DNA of 64,000 nucleotides from Gemmatimonadota bacterium (GTDB lineage: Bacteria; Gemmatimonadota; Gemmatimonadetes; Gemmatimonadales; GWC2-71-9): positions 1 to 64,000 of the forward strand of contig QHUK01000018.1 of the NCBI GenBank assembly GCA_003222085.1. The letters run 5' to 3'. Made by a program: the position numbers and the translations under genes. Positions 17,473 to 26,998 of the stretch are shown piece after piece. The notes under the pieces are model-generated. The model saw only the letters and a list, made by a program, of their open reading frames with translations, had not been told where the DNA came from and did not search any database. Numbering within the stretch: the stretch's first letter is position 1; every line of letters starts with the position of its first letter.

Positions 17473-19431
17473 TCACCCGGCGACTCGCGCATGAGCGACC
17501 GCCGGGGCTTGCGGCATCCGCACATCTTCCTCGCCGTCCACGAACCTTCTGAGCCACAGCTCGAAGTTGACGAGCGCCCACAGCCGCTCCATGTGCTCGA
17601 CGCGCCCCGACACGTGCTCTCCAACGAGGCGGCGTACCACGTCGGGATTGAAAATGCCCCGGCGCCTCGCGCGCTCGCCCAGCACCAGCTCGGTGACCAT
17701 CCCACGCCACCGGCCGCGGAACCACGACCCGACCGGGACGGGGAACCCTACTTTGGGGCGGGTGAGGATGCTCGGCGGCAGCACGCCTTTCATGCTCTCC
17801 CGCAGGATCCGCTTGGTGGTGGCTCGCTGAAGTTTCAAGCGGGCCGGCAGCCCCGCCGTGAATTCGACCAGCCGGTGGTCGAGGAACGGCACGCGGCTTT
17901 CGATCGAGGCGGCCATGCTCATCTTGTCCTGCTTCATCAGCAGCTCGTGCAGGTATGTCTTGATGTCGACATAGAGTAACCGGTCGAGTAGCGTGCCCGC
18001 GTCGGTACGCTCCAGGTGCTCCCGCATGACCCGGTACGGGTCGGCACCTGCCACTTGCTCCTTCGTCGCGGGGGTGAGCAGCTGCGCCTGCAGGGCGCGC
18101 GGGAACACGGCGAAATTGTCGCAGTAGATGCTCGGCAGATCGGGCGGGATGCACAAAAACGTGCGCTCCAGCTTCCGCCGGGCCAATGATCCCACACCCA
18201 GGTGCTCCACCGCCCCGCGCACGGCGCGCCGGACGCTGGCCGGCACCACGCGGTGGTAGTGGTCACCCAAGTGGACGTTGTACAGCGTCTTGGCATAGCG
18301 CTCGTAGCCGGCGAGCAGCTCGTCGCTGCCTTCTCCCGTCAACACCACCTTCACGTGGTCGGTCGCCAGGCGCGCGACGAAATACAGCGGCACGCTCCCC
18401 GCGTGACTCAAGGGCCTGTCCTCGTGCCATACCAGCGTGGGGAGCGCATCACGGAACTCGTCGGGGCTCACTACCACTTCGTGATGGTCGGTGCCATAGG
18501 CAGCGGCGACGGTTCGGGCATGCTGGAGCTCATTCGCCTCCTGCTCCGCGAACCCAACGGAGAAGGTCTTGATCGGCTCATCGACGAGCCGGCTCATGAC
18601 CGCCGCAATGGACGCCGAGTCGATGCCACCCGAGAGGAACACTCCCAGTGGCACGTCCGACATCAGGCGCATGCGTACCGATTCGGTAAAGCGCTCGGCG
18701 AATTCCGCGATGAGCTCCTCATCCGTCTGGTTCGCGCCGCGGGCGGGGGCGAAGCTCAAGTCCCAGTACTCTCGAATCTCCAATGCTCCGTCTCGCCACC
18801 GCAGCGTATGGCCCGGCGGCAGCCGCTGGACGCCGGCGAACAGCGTTGCGGCTCCGGAGGCGGCGCGGTTGGCGAGATAGTCCGGCAGGGCCGTGTAATT
18901 CAGCTGCGGTCGGATCGCCTGGGCCGCGAACAACGCCTTGATCTCCGACGCGAAGTAGAGCGATCCGTCATCCGCGTGCACGTAGTACAGCGGCTTCTCC
19001 CCCACACGATCCCGGGCGAGGAAGAGTTCTTCGCGGCGACTGTCCCAGATGGCGAAGGCAAACATCCCCCGGAGCTGGTCGACGGCCCGAGGGCCCTCTT
19101 CCTGGTACAACCGGAGGATGGTCTCGGTATCGCAACGAGTGCGGTAGTGATGGCCGCGTCGCTCCAGGGAGGCGCGCAGCTCGGCATGGTTGTAGATCTC
19201 GCCGTTATACACGATGTGGAGCGATCCACTGTCGTCGTGCATCGGCTGGTGCCCGCCCGCCACGTCGATGATCGAGAGACGGCGATGTGCCAGCCCGACG
19301 CGTCCCTGGTTGAAGATGCCGCAATCGTCCGGGCCCCGATGCGTCATGGTATCCCGCATCCGGACGAGGTCCAGGGCATCCACCGTGCATCGTGAACGTG
19401 CCGAAAACGCGATCCCGCAAATGCCGCACAT
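17473..19431 (-). CDS. asnB: asparagine synthetase-like amidotransferase, copy 3
   Basis: ATG 19431 exposes Cys2 (MCGICGIAF). The protein is 652 residues with RLSIIDVAGGHQP, NGEIYNH and CDTET in the glutaminase domain and the PP-loop FLSGGIDSAS plus TGEGSDELLAGY in the synthetase domain, so all expected catalytic elements are intact. It is closer in style to the amidotransferases of exosortase-type exopolysaccharide loci than to housekeeping AsnB, but no exosortase is visible here. It is the last gene of the minus-strand run epimerase - GT4 - lyase - amidotransferase, starting 5 bp after the lyase stop. Confidence 0.9.
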   Translation of the reverse strand: MCGICGIAFSARSRCTVDALDLVRMRDTMTHRGPDDCGIFNQGRVGLAHRRLSIIDVAGGHQPMHDDSGSLHIVYNGEIYNHAELRASLERRGHHYRTRCDTETILRLYQEEGPRAVDQLRGMFAFAIWDSRREELFLARDRVGEKPLYYVHADDGSLYFASEIKALFAAQAIRPQLNYTALPDYLANRAASGAATLFAGVQRLPPGHTLRWRDGALEIREYWDLSFAPARGANQTDEELIAEFAERFTESVRMRLMSDVPLGVFLSGGIDSASIAAVMSRLVDEPIKTFSVGFAEQEANELQHARTVAAAYGTDHHEVVVSPDEFRDALPTLVWHEDRPLSHAGSVPLYFVARLATDHVKVVLTGEGSDELLAGYERYAKTLYNVHLGDHYHRVVPASVRRAVRGAVEHLGVGSLARRKLERTFLCIPPDLPSIYCDNFAVFPRALQAQLLTPATKEQVAGADPYRVMREHLERTDAGTLLDRLLYVDIKTYLHELLMKQDKMSMAASIESRVPFLDHRLVEFTAGLPARLKLQRATTKRILRESMKGVLPPSILTRPKVGFPVPVGSWFRGRWRGMVTELVLGERARRRGIFNPDVVRRLVGEHVSGRVEHMERLWALVNFELWLRRFVDGEEDVRMPQAPAVAHARVAG

Positions 19432-19436
19432 ACGCT

Positions 19437-21968
19437 TCAGCTCACCTCTACGGGGGCGGGCGTCCCGCTCGACGCGTCGCCCCTGCCCACCGACGCGGCA
19501 CGACGCGCTCCCACGACCGTGAGGGGGGAACTCGAGTCACCACAGACGACGATCCGATCGGCGCCCAGGAGGTCCACCTCGCACCCGCCGACCGCATCCA
19601 CCTCGACGTGGAGGTCCCGTCCCTGCCGGCGGGCAGCGAGGTAGCGCACGGGGCCCTCGGCCTGCACGAGCGGCCGGCCACGCCACCGCAGACCGCGACC
19701 ATGCAGCATGACGAACTCGGATGGCCCTTCGCCCCGTCGCCCGGTGCGTACCCAGGCCCACTGTGCGTCGGAGGACAGCTCCCCGCCCTCAGCCTCGCCG
19801 CCTCCCCCGACCAACAGGATGTCCTCGGCACCAGAACCGCCGATCACGAACGCGCGTCCATTCGCCGCGGGCTGCTCATGGATCTCCACCGCCGCCTGGT
19901 TGCCGCTTCGCGGCACGAAGAACGACACCACGTCTCGCGGTCCCGGAGCGCGCGCCGTGAACACGCACGAGGGCGCGGGCCTCAATGCGCCGTACGAACT
20001 CGACACCCAACCCTGGTCCGTGCGCATCGCCCCCTGGTGACCGAACATCCCGATCTCCAGTGTCTCGCGCCGCGAATCCGCAGACCAGCTTCCCACAGCC
20101 CGGCTCGGGGAGAGGATCTCGAGAGCGATGCCCGGCGCGAACTGCAGATGCACCTCCACGTCATGGTCGCCGTCCGTCGAGATGCGGTCTCTGACGATCC
20201 AGTAGTCGCCCCGTACGAACAACACGGCACGGGTGTGGAGGGCCGGAGGCGTCAGGCGAGCATACCCGTCGTGCACGCCCTCGAAATAATCGCAACGCGC
20301 ACCGGGTCTCCAGGCAATCACGGAACTGGCCCCGACGTGCCGCCAGCTGAAGGGTCCACCGGGGATCGACGAAGACTGCCCCGCGACCGTCACCGTGTTG
20401 TGGGCAGCCGATGACCGAAAGTGATCGCGCAGTCCGCCCGATGGCCGGTACGTGTACGTCCCAGGGTCCACCAGGACCGCTGTACCCCGCGAGACCAGCG
20501 TGAGCCCCAGCGCGTCCGCGTGCGCGTGTGCATAGCTGAGCCCGCCGTGCGGGCCGCAGTCGATGACCAGACTACTGGCGTCCCTTCCCCACCCGTCGCG
20601 CATCACGTAGTACCCACCGTCCGGGAACGCGCGGCTCGTGGTGCCGGGCGGGACACTCGCCAACGCGTCGAACGCCCGCAGGCCGGCGCAGCCCAGCAAC
20701 CACACCGTTTCCTCGGCCGCTTCACGGGCTACGTAGCGATAGTCCGGCTGCTGGAAGAGCACCGCACCCGTCGCCAACGCGGCGCGAAAGTCACCGGGCG
20801 CGCGGTCGTCCAGAAACTGCAGCCTGCCGCCGTCATCATCACCCATGAGCGGCGTCCGGCCGTCCGGTTGCGTCAGGTACATCAGGTGAGTGAGGAGTGC
20901 CCGCAGCTTTCCGTGGACCGCGGCTTCGACCGGCAGACCATTCAGTTGGCCCAGGATGCTCACGTGGAGGTAAAAGTCCGCCGTGTAGCGATGGTAGTAC
21001 GTGGACTGCTCAAAATAGGACCCGTCACGGCGCACGTGTTTGTCCAACTGCTCGACGAGTATCGACCATCCCAGACGGCGCCACCGCGCGGCATCGCCGA
21101 AATCGGGAAACACGGTACCCAGGTACAAGAGGCCCAAGGCCTCGCCCGTGAGGTGTGTATTGGGACCCGAGTGGGTGGACAAGAAGGTCTCGATGTGTCG
21201 ACCGTGCAGGTAGAGAAACTTGAGCGCGCGCCAGAACACGGCCTCGGTCAGGCACGGCGAGGTCTTGAAGAAGTACAACCCCCAGATCCAGGAGATCGCC
21301 CGGAACGCCAGTTCGAGGCTGCTGGCCCAGTTGACCCCGCACTTGGGAGGATTCGCGTCCATCCAGCCCATCAGGTGCTCGACGAACGTCGCGGCATACC
21401 GTTCGTCGCCGGTGTACCAGTAGGCCTTCCCGAGAATCGCGAAGTATTGATGTCGATTGAGCTCCCAAATCAGCTTGTAGTCGATCGCACTCTCGGGCTT
21501 GGGGTGCTCGACCCGGCTCCAATGGACGCGGGCGACGCGCTCTCCGGACACCGGGTCCACGTGCCAGTCCACGGGGCGGCCAAAGTCCAGGCGGGAACGC
21601 CCGAGGAGGTCGAATTGCCCGCGCCGAATGCATTCGGCGGCTTCGAGGACCCGCCCCTCGAGCTCCGGCCAGCGGCGGCGGAGGACGGCGACGACGTCCG
21701 CCGGCTGGTCGAACGCGGCGAAGAAACGCGGCGTCGTTCGCGCACGGAACCGCTCCAGCAGCCCGGCGGCCGTGGGAGCCGTCGATCCGGGGCGTCCCCC
21801 CGCGAGGATGCGAGCGAACCTCGGATCGTCGGGAACTCGGAGCTGGCGAGAGACGCCGGCGCGCTCGGACCAGGCCACCAGCCGCTGTCTGCCGCGGACC
21901 CGCAGCTCCGCGAGGCTCCGCCCCCTGAGCTTCCGCCAGGTCGCGAGCATGCGCGAGGGGAGACTCAT
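19437..21968 (-). CDS. heparinase II/III-like polysaccharide lyase family protein
   Basis: ATG 21968 lies in an ATGA overlap with the upstream GT4 stop; frame upstream of it is not family-like. The 843-residue protein has an alpha/alpha toroid (about residues 100-390: INRHQ-type helices, WDANPPKCGVNWASSLELAFR, GPNTHLTGEALGLLYLG) and a beta-sandwich Heparinase_II_III domain (from ~430) with GGYYVMRDGWG, the His-rich HAHADALGLTL and VDPGTYTY ... AHNTV. Proteins of this family cleave uronic-acid-containing polysaccharides by beta-elimination; in biosynthetic loci they probably trim or edit the glycan. No clear signal peptide is seen, so its compartment is uncertain. Presence of a uronate lyase agrees with amidotransferases acting on uronic acids. 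Confidence 0.85.
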   Translation of the reverse strand: MSLPSRMLATWRKLRGRSLAELRVRGRQRLVAWSERAGVSRQLRVPDDPRFARILAGGRPGSTAPTAAGLLERFRARTTPRFFAAFDQPADVVAVLRRRWPELEGRVLEAAECIRRGQFDLLGRSRLDFGRPVDWHVDPVSGERVARVHWSRVEHPKPESAIDYKLIWELNRHQYFAILGKAYWYTGDERYAATFVEHLMGWMDANPPKCGVNWASSLELAFRAISWIWGLYFFKTSPCLTEAVFWRALKFLYLHGRHIETFLSTHSGPNTHLTGEALGLLYLGTVFPDFGDAARWRRLGWSILVEQLDKHVRRDGSYFEQSTYYHRYTADFYLHVSILGQLNGLPVEAAVHGKLRALLTHLMYLTQPDGRTPLMGDDDGGRLQFLDDRAPGDFRAALATGAVLFQQPDYRYVAREAAEETVWLLGCAGLRAFDALASVPPGTTSRAFPDGGYYVMRDGWGRDASSLVIDCGPHGGLSYAHAHADALGLTLVSRGTAVLVDPGTYTYRPSGGLRDHFRSSAAHNTVTVAGQSSSIPGGPFSWRHVGASSVIAWRPGARCDYFEGVHDGYARLTPPALHTRAVLFVRGDYWIVRDRISTDGDHDVEVHLQFAPGIALEILSPSRAVGSWSADSRRETLEIGMFGHQGAMRTDQGWVSSSYGALRPAPSCVFTARAPGPRDVVSFFVPRSGNQAAVEIHEQPAANGRAFVIGGSGAEDILLVGGGGEAEGGELSSDAQWAWVRTGRRGEGPSEFVMLHGRGLRWRGRPLVQAEGPVRYLAARRQGRDLHVEVDAVGGCEVDLLGADRIVVCGDSSSPLTVVGARRAASVGRGDASSGTPAPVEVS

Positions 21969-23113
21969 CGGAGGGAGCCGGGCCGCGGAGCGAGCTCCGC
22001 GGCGGGCCCGTCCGAGTACGCCACGAGACCCTCGTACATGCTCCGCCACTCCCGCACGACCGCTTCCGGCGCGTACTTGTGGCGACACTCTTCGAGAGCG
22101 CCCGCGGTCAACCGCTCGGCGAGTGCGGGGTCGACCAACAGGCGCAGGGCGGCGGCGGCCATGGCGTGGTCGTCCCCCCGCGGCACGATCAGTCCGGTTT
22201 CGCCATCTCGCACGATGTAGGGAATCCCCCCGGCGTCCGTCGTCACGACCGGCAGCCCCGACGCGAACGCCTCGAGTATGGAGCCGGGCATGTTGTCGAT
22301 GTCCGGCCCATTGAGATACACGTCCGCGGCGTCATAGACACTCGGCATGCGATCGGGCGTTACCCGACCGACGAACTCCGTGTTACGGAGGCTCAGTTCG
22401 CGGGCCAGACGCACCAGAGCTCGGCGTTCTTTCCCGTCTCCGGCGACGATCAGCCGAGCGTCCGGGTGGCGCCGCTGAATCTGCGCGAAGGCACGCAGCA
22501 CGCAGGCGACGTTGTAGTGGGCCTCGAAATTGCGGTTCGACAGAAACACCGGCCGCAGCGGTCGGCGCTCCCGGAAGCGGAACTGATCGCAGTCGACGAC
22601 GTTGCCGATGACGCTGGCATGCAACCCGACGCGAGCGAACACGTCCACCAGGTATCGGGAAGGGACGACCAACGCATCAACGAGTCGGAGAATCGGTATG
22701 GCCGTTCGCCTCCAGCGCCGCACATGGTCTTCCGCTTCGCCGCTCCGGTAGTTCAGAATCACTTTCTTGCCGTACCACTTTCCGAGCAATACCGCAGGCG
22801 TCGGCGCGAGCAGAAAGGAGAAGTACGACGCGGAAAACACGTGGACGAGGTCGTATGCGGCCAGTGACGTGAGCAGCGTCCAGACATATCGCAGCGAGGT
22901 CACCACCGTCCGGACGTACCGAACGCGTTGCAGCAGTCCGAGCAGCCCGGGCAGTCTCGGATTGATCGCCACGAACCCCACCGCGACAGACCCTGACCCC
23001 CGCAGACCATGGTACAGCCGCGCCGCTTGAACCGCCTGGCCTCCGGGAGGATCGAGTGACGGAGCGACGAGACAGACCCGAACGAGGCGATCTCCGGCGA
23101 CCGCGCGCCTCAC
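21965..23113 (-). CDS. glycosyltransferase family 4
   Basis: GTG 23113 is chosen because it forms a GTGA overlap with the epimerase stop, and the family-like N-terminus (LVRVCLVAPSLDPPGG) begins soon after. The 382-residue protein is a GT-B enzyme: acceptor-side loop PSLDPPGGQAVQA, middle domain with KVILNYRSGEAEDH, and a donor-side half with RLIVAGDGKERRAL and the signature DNMPGSILEAFASGLPVV, where the usual E-x7-E is modified at the first Glu (Asp/Asn region). It is translationally coupled at both ends, to the epimerase before it and the lyase after it. Confidence 0.87.
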   Translation of the reverse strand: MRRAVAGDRLVRVCLVAPSLDPPGGQAVQAARLYHGLRGSGSVAVGFVAINPRLPGLLGLLQRVRYVRTVVTSLRYVWTLLTSLAAYDLVHVFSASYFSFLLAPTPAVLLGKWYGKKVILNYRSGEAEDHVRRWRRTAIPILRLVDALVVPSRYLVDVFARVGLHASVIGNVVDCDQFRFRERRPLRPVFLSNRNFEAHYNVACVLRAFAQIQRRHPDARLIVAGDGKERRALVRLARELSLRNTEFVGRVTPDRMPSVYDAADVYLNGPDIDNMPGSILEAFASGLPVVTTDAGGIPYIVRDGETGLIVPRGDDHAMAAAALRLLVDPALAERLTAGALEECRHKYAPEAVVREWRSMYEGLVAYSDGPAAELAPRPGSLR

Positions 23114-24117
23114 GCCGGCTGCCGCCTCAATCGTTCGGACTCGAGCCTGCCGGGGATCGTGTTGGCACCGTCCGTCATCCACGTCCACGTGCGTCGCAGC
23201 CCTTCCTCCAGTGAGATCTTCGGCTCGTAGCCCAACAGTCGCTTGACACGTTCGAGACTCGCCAGCGAGTCGCGAACGTCACCGGGGCGTGGGGGCTGTC
23301 GCACGAACGCCAGCGGACGGCCCACAATACGGCCGATGATCTCGACGACGCCCACCAGCGCGGTCCTCGTCCCCGCCCCGACATTGACCACCCAGCCATT
23401 CACCGTGTCGCCGGCCGCCCCGGCCGCGAGGAGGTTTGCCTCAACCACGTTGTCGACGTAGGTGAAGTCCCGAGTCTGCTGGCCATCCCCGTACACCACC
23501 GCGGGGCGCTCGTCGAGCGCGGCTTGGAAGAATCGCGGGATGACCGCCGCGTACGCCGAGTGAGGACTCTGCCGCGGCCCGAACACGTTGAAATAGCGGA
23601 GTGCCACGCCTTCGATCAGCCCGGCCCGCGCGAACGCCAGCACATATTGCTCGCCGGCGAGCTTGGAGGCGGCGTACGGAGAGCGTGGCAGCGGCTCCGC
23701 CGTCTCGGTCTTCGGTAACACCGGCGTGTCGCCATACACCGAGCTCGAGCTCGAGTAGATGATCCGCGCGACCCGCGCCTCCACACACGCTTCCAGCAGG
23801 CGCACCGTCGCGCTCACGTTCGCCGCGTGAGATGCCCAGGGATCCTTGAGCGAACGCGGTACGCTGGGCAGCGCCGCGACATGGAATACGACGTCCATCC
23901 CGGCGACGGCGCGGCGGCAGACGGCAAGGTCGCACAGATCGCCGCGCAAGAACTCAATGGCGCCGTCCAAGCCGGCGAGATTGGCTTCATCCCCGGTGCT
24001 GAGATTGTCGACCACCCGCACCGTGTGTCCTTGAGCAACCAGACGCCCGGCGAGATGGGAGCCAATGAAGCCGGCTCCCCCGGTCACGAGGCACTTCGCG
24101 GCCCGCGATGCGAGCAT
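23110..24117 (-). CDS. NAD-dependent sugar epimerase/dehydratase (extended SDR)
   Basis: ATG 24117 has a GGAGG Shine-Dalgarno 7 bp upstream. The 335 residues have the NAD-binding GGAGFIGSH, DNLSTG (Asp for NAD), the SSSSVYGD strand with the catalytic Ser, and Y-x3-K in SPYAASKLAGE, followed by GLRYFNV-type ALRYFNVFGPRQ. This is the UDP-glucose/UDP-GlcNAc 4-epimerase or uronate epimerase group (GalE/WbpP-like). It would supply a nucleotide sugar for the locus. It starts the four-gene minus-strand unit ending with asnB copy 3. Compare the homologue at 38393, which lacks the catalytic Tyr. Confidence 0.9.
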   Translation of the reverse strand: MLASRAAKCLVTGGAGFIGSHLAGRLVAQGHTVRVVDNLSTGDEANLAGLDGAIEFLRGDLCDLAVCRRAVAGMDVVFHVAALPSVPRSLKDPWASHAANVSATVRLLEACVEARVARIIYSSSSSVYGDTPVLPKTETAEPLPRSPYAASKLAGEQYVLAFARAGLIEGVALRYFNVFGPRQSPHSAYAAVIPRFFQAALDERPAVVYGDGQQTRDFTYVDNVVEANLLAAGAAGDTVNGWVVNVGAGTRTALVGVVEIIGRIVGRPLAFVRQPPRPGDVRDSLASLERVKRLLGYEPKISLEEGLRRTWTWMTDGANTIPGRLESERLRRQPA

Positions 24118-24420
24118 GAGACTCCCTCCGTTGTGGCAAGCGACGTGGTCACAACAGCCCGTGCAGCCTGGGAGGATTGGGGACCGGGGTGACCGTTGCG
24201 GCGGGAGGAGGTTGCAAGGCCGGCGCCGCCGCTCCTTGCGCCAGGTGGTAATAAGCAAGTCGCTATGTGACAACGAGATACGCCACTGGCGACCGGTATG
24301 TCGCTGGCTCCGGTCGATCCAGTGTGGCGCCGCCGCTATAGCGACACACGCGCAGCCATGGCGTACGCGCCTGCCGGCGCCTGGCGGGTGGCCCAACACG
24401 CGTTGCAGCGCGGGCTTAGA
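24118..24420. other. intergenic region, probable promoter for the epimerase operon
   Basis: This 303-bp gap separates two minus-strand units and is the only long break in the minus arm. No credible gene is seen. A locally AT-richer patch around 24245-24285 (minus strand TTGTCA, then TATTAC after 14 nt) could be a promoter, but the spacing is short and the match poor. The strong Shine-Dalgarno of the epimerase lies at its left edge. Confidence 0.4.
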
Positions 24421-24822
24421 TCATGCTTCCAGGAACTCGATGAGCAGTTTCTCCCGCGTGTACACCCAGGCAATCCGGCGCCCGTCAAAGGCGACGGCAG
24501 GAAGCGGCGGCTTGACCACCAGCCCCCCGTTGGAGCGACTGAGGCTCAACTGTGCTTCCAGACTCGGTACTTCGTAACACAGGTGGTGGAGGCCGCCGCC
24601 CCGCTCCAGGAAACGAGAGACCGGTGAACCGGGACCGACGGGCTCCACGAGCTCGACACTGGGATCCTGCGGCCGCGCGCCGCGGAGAAACGCGACGTTG
24701 ACCTGCTGCAAGGGATCGTGGGTGATCTCCCCGCTCCACGTCGTGCCGATGGACCGGGCGAAACCCGGCGCGGCATCTCGAATAGAAGCTGTGACGAACC
24801 CTACGTGGTCGAGGCGTTGCAC
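24421..24822 (-). CDS. VOC (glyoxalase-fold) family protein
   Basis: GTG 24822 begins QRLDHVGFVTASI, the typical first beta-strand and metal-binding His of VOC proteins; a second His occurs in GGLHHLCYEV and a Glu near the end (KLLIEFLE). At 133 residues it is the size of methylmalonyl-CoA epimerase or glyoxalase I monomers with two beta-alpha-beta-beta-beta modules. VOC enzymes catalyse metal-dependent epimerisation, isomerisation or ring opening. Lying 12 bp after an ACP and after an FkbH-like gene, it may act on an ACP- or CoA-bound acyl unit (for example epimerise its alpha carbon), but this is inference. Confidence 0.75.
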   Translation of the reverse strand: MQRLDHVGFVTASIRDAAPGFARSIGTTWSGEITHDPLQQVNVAFLRGARPQDPSVELVEPVGPGSPVSRFLERGGGLHHLCYEVPSLEAQLSLSRSNGGLVVKPPLPAVAFDGRRIAWVYTREKLLIEFLEA

Positions 24823-24834
24823 TGCCGCGGGGCG

Positions 24835-25065
24835 CTAGGCGTGGAGCTTGCGCTCGAGCACCTGTCTGATGTCCGGGTATGAGAGCATGGCTTCGATCTC
24901 GCCGACCTCGAAGGAGACCGCGAACTCCTGTTCGAGGGCCAGCACCAGCTGAATGTGATTGAGCGAGTCCCAGGCCGCGACGCGATCTTGGCACGTCGAG
25001 TCGTCGACCGACTTGGGGTTGAGGTCGAGTACATCGGCCATAATCTGCTTGATCCGGCGCTCCAC
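24835..25065 (-). CDS. acyl carrier protein (first of two)
   Basis: The start is GTG 25065, preceded by AGGAG at 10-bp distance; the longer open frame upstream overlaps FkbH and is not ACP-like. The 76-residue protein has the helix pattern of an ACP and the phosphopantetheine site Ser in WDSLNHIQLVLALEQEF. It sits 25 bp downstream of the FkbH-like gene and 12 bp upstream of the VOC gene. In known systems FkbH-type enzymes load a three-carbon unit onto a stand-alone ACP, so this is the likely partner. Confidence 0.85.
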   Translation of the reverse strand: MERRIKQIMADVLDLNPKSVDDSTCQDRVAAWDSLNHIQLVLALEQEFAVSFEVGEIEAMLSYPDIRQVLERKLHA

Positions 25066-25090
25066 GCGTGCCTCTCCTGAGATTCGCGGC

Positions 25091-26998
25091 TCAAGCTTCG
25101 GGCGCGGGGTTGCCATCGGCGACGGTGACCCGCATCCAGGCCGGCCACGGTACCCCGCCGCCCGCGAGCGACAGGCGCCAGGCGGTCTCACCGGAGTCGC
25201 CATTCGCCACCTGGGTGAAGCCGTGGTGCGCAAACAAGTCCCGGACCGGCACGTTCTTGGCGGTGGGAACGATGCGGCCGCGCACCTCGCTCAAGCCGCG
25301 CCGGCCGGCCTGGGCGCACACGAACGCCAGCATGGCCGTCTCCACCGAACGACCGATGACCCGGCAGCTCAACAGCAGCGTGTCGATATCCAGTGCCGTG
25401 CGGTCCGGGCGCGCCATCAGCAACCCGACGATGCCGTTGTCGCCAAAGCGATCGCGCACGCCCACCGTTGCCAGTAACCATTCTCCAGTGCGCATTCGCT
25501 CGACGAGCTCGGCTTCGGTATAGCGCACGGTCGTCACATTGAACTGGTTGGTCTTCTGCGTCAGCTGGGCGGCACGCGCCAGCGACGCCTTCGTCACCGG
25601 CGCGATGGTCACCTCCATCCCCAGGCCCCGGTAGAACTCCTCCAGTGAGCCGCTCTCCGCCCGAAGGGCTTCCGCCTGATCGCGTTGCCGATAGAGGTCG
25701 CCGCGGCGCGAGTCTTCGGCCGACAGGGCGAGGGCGTCGAACAGCCCGTCCTCGAGCAGCGCGTCCACGAAAAGCTCGGGTTGCTGCGGCAGACAAATCA
25801 CCTTCACCATGGGGAGCGCCTGCGAGACTTCCTCACATTCGACGGGATTGTCGTCGATGAAGACCATATGCTCAAGACCGATGTTGAGCTCCCGCGCAAT
25901 CTGCGGCAGGGATTCGGTCTTCGGCTGCCAATGGATCTGCAGGCTGGAAAAGTGCTCGCGTTTGAGCACCATGTTCGTGTTCTGTGCGAACACCTCGTCC
26001 ACGTCGGCGACGTTATTCTTGCTGGCGATCGCGAGGAGCACGCCGCGGCGGGTGAGGCTCAGCAGCTCCTGCTGGAATGCGCGATACGCGCTGCCGGGAT
26101 ATTCGCTGCCCAGTCGGATGCCGTACGGGCCGTCTTCGCCCAGGACCCCCCCCCACAGCGTGTTGTCGAGATCGACGACCACGCACTTCTTGGTCAAGCC
26201 TCGAACGGCGCGACAGTACCTCATGTACTCCGCCGCGAGGTGTCCCCACTGGTCGGCCGCGATCGGCGCACGAGCGTAGAGGCGCATCCGCTCGTCGTAC
26301 CAGCGCGTCGCGCCGAAGCGCGCGACCAGACCGGCGTAGTCGACCACGTACATACCCTGCGCGTCCCGGCACACCGCCGCGAGCGCCTCATTCATGCGGT
26401 GCACCCACTGCGCTTGCCCCCGGGCGAGCTGCGCGTCGAGGATGCCCAGCTGGCGCCGGCGCGGCGGAGCGAAGTTGTGCATCAGGACCGTGGCAGCGCT
26501 CCGACGGCGCAGGGCCTGCACCAGAGCACGCGTTTCGTCGCAGATCTGCCCGATGCAGGCGTTCAGGCTCGCCTCGTCGTGGTCGAGGAACTGATCGTAG
26601 AGCATGGGAGCCCAGTCCTCCCCCTCCACCGCCAGGATCACGAACTCGGGCCCAAAGGCGTACAGCCGGCTGTCGGGATCCACGATCTCCTGGCGGAATT
26701 GGCCGAACCCTCCGCGGTGGATCTGGACGGCCAGCCCGCTCAGAAAACCGTGCACCACGAGCGCCGGCTCGACAAACTCGATGGAAAAGGAGGAGAGGAG
26801 CGCGACCTTTACCGGCGTGAGGGGCGGACTCCAGCTGGTGGCCTTCTCAATCTCCCGCCGGAGAAAGCTCAAGTCCTGAGCGCCGCCTCGGCGCAGCAGT
26901 TCTCGGGCCGCGCGAATGGCGTGGTGGGTGTCGCCCGCCGCGGCCGCGGCGCACACCGCGGCTCGCGCCTCCGAGCGGGCCTCGGAACTAGGCGTCAT
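25091..26998 (-). CDS. FkbH-like HAD-family enzyme (acyl-ACP loading)
   Basis: ATG 26998 overlaps the upstream acetyltransferase by 11 bp. The 635-residue protein has an N-terminal SGNH-like region (VALLSSFSIEFVEPAL, residues ~60-250), a central HAD domain with the nucleophile motif DLDNTLWGG and FIDDNPVE (residues ~275-430), and a C-terminal GNAT-like domain (TQKTNQFNVTT, FGDNGIVGLL, LSCRVIGRSVE). This is the full FkbH architecture. Characterised FkbH-type enzymes convert 1,3-bisphosphoglycerate to glyceryl-S-ACP for polyketide starter or extender units. Here, followed by an ACP, it probably prepares an acyl (glyceryl or derived) group to decorate a sugar. A nine-G run (complement of 26146-26154) falls inside the catalytic WGG motif. 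Confidence 0.88.
   Translation of the reverse strand: MTPSSEARSEARAAVCAAAAAGDTHHAIRAARELLRRGGAQDLSFLRREIEKATSWSPPLTPVKVALLSSFSIEFVEPALVVHGFLSGLAVQIHRGGFGQFRQEIVDPDSRLYAFGPEFVILAVEGEDWAPMLYDQFLDHDEASLNACIGQICDETRALVQALRRRSAATVLMHNFAPPRRRQLGILDAQLARGQAQWVHRMNEALAAVCRDAQGMYVVDYAGLVARFGATRWYDERMRLYARAPIAADQWGHLAAEYMRYCRAVRGLTKKCVVVDLDNTLWGGVLGEDGPYGIRLGSEYPGSAYRAFQQELLSLTRRGVLLAIASKNNVADVDEVFAQNTNMVLKREHFSSLQIHWQPKTESLPQIARELNIGLEHMVFIDDNPVECEEVSQALPMVKVICLPQQPELFVDALLEDGLFDALALSAEDSRRGDLYRQRDQAEALRAESGSLEEFYRGLGMEVTIAPVTKASLARAAQLTQKTNQFNVTTVRYTEAELVERMRTGEWLLATVGVRDRFGDNGIVGLLMARPDRTALDIDTLLLSCRVIGRSVETAMLAFVCAQAGRRGLSEVRGRIVPTAKNVPVRDLFAHHGFTQVANGDSGETAWRLSLAGGGVPWPAWMRVTVADGNPAPEA

Noticed and set aside
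20421-22220. Plus-strand frame of 599 codons within the heparinase-like gene
   Set aside because: No recognisable domain, opposite strand of a gene with a clear fold signature and coupled start.
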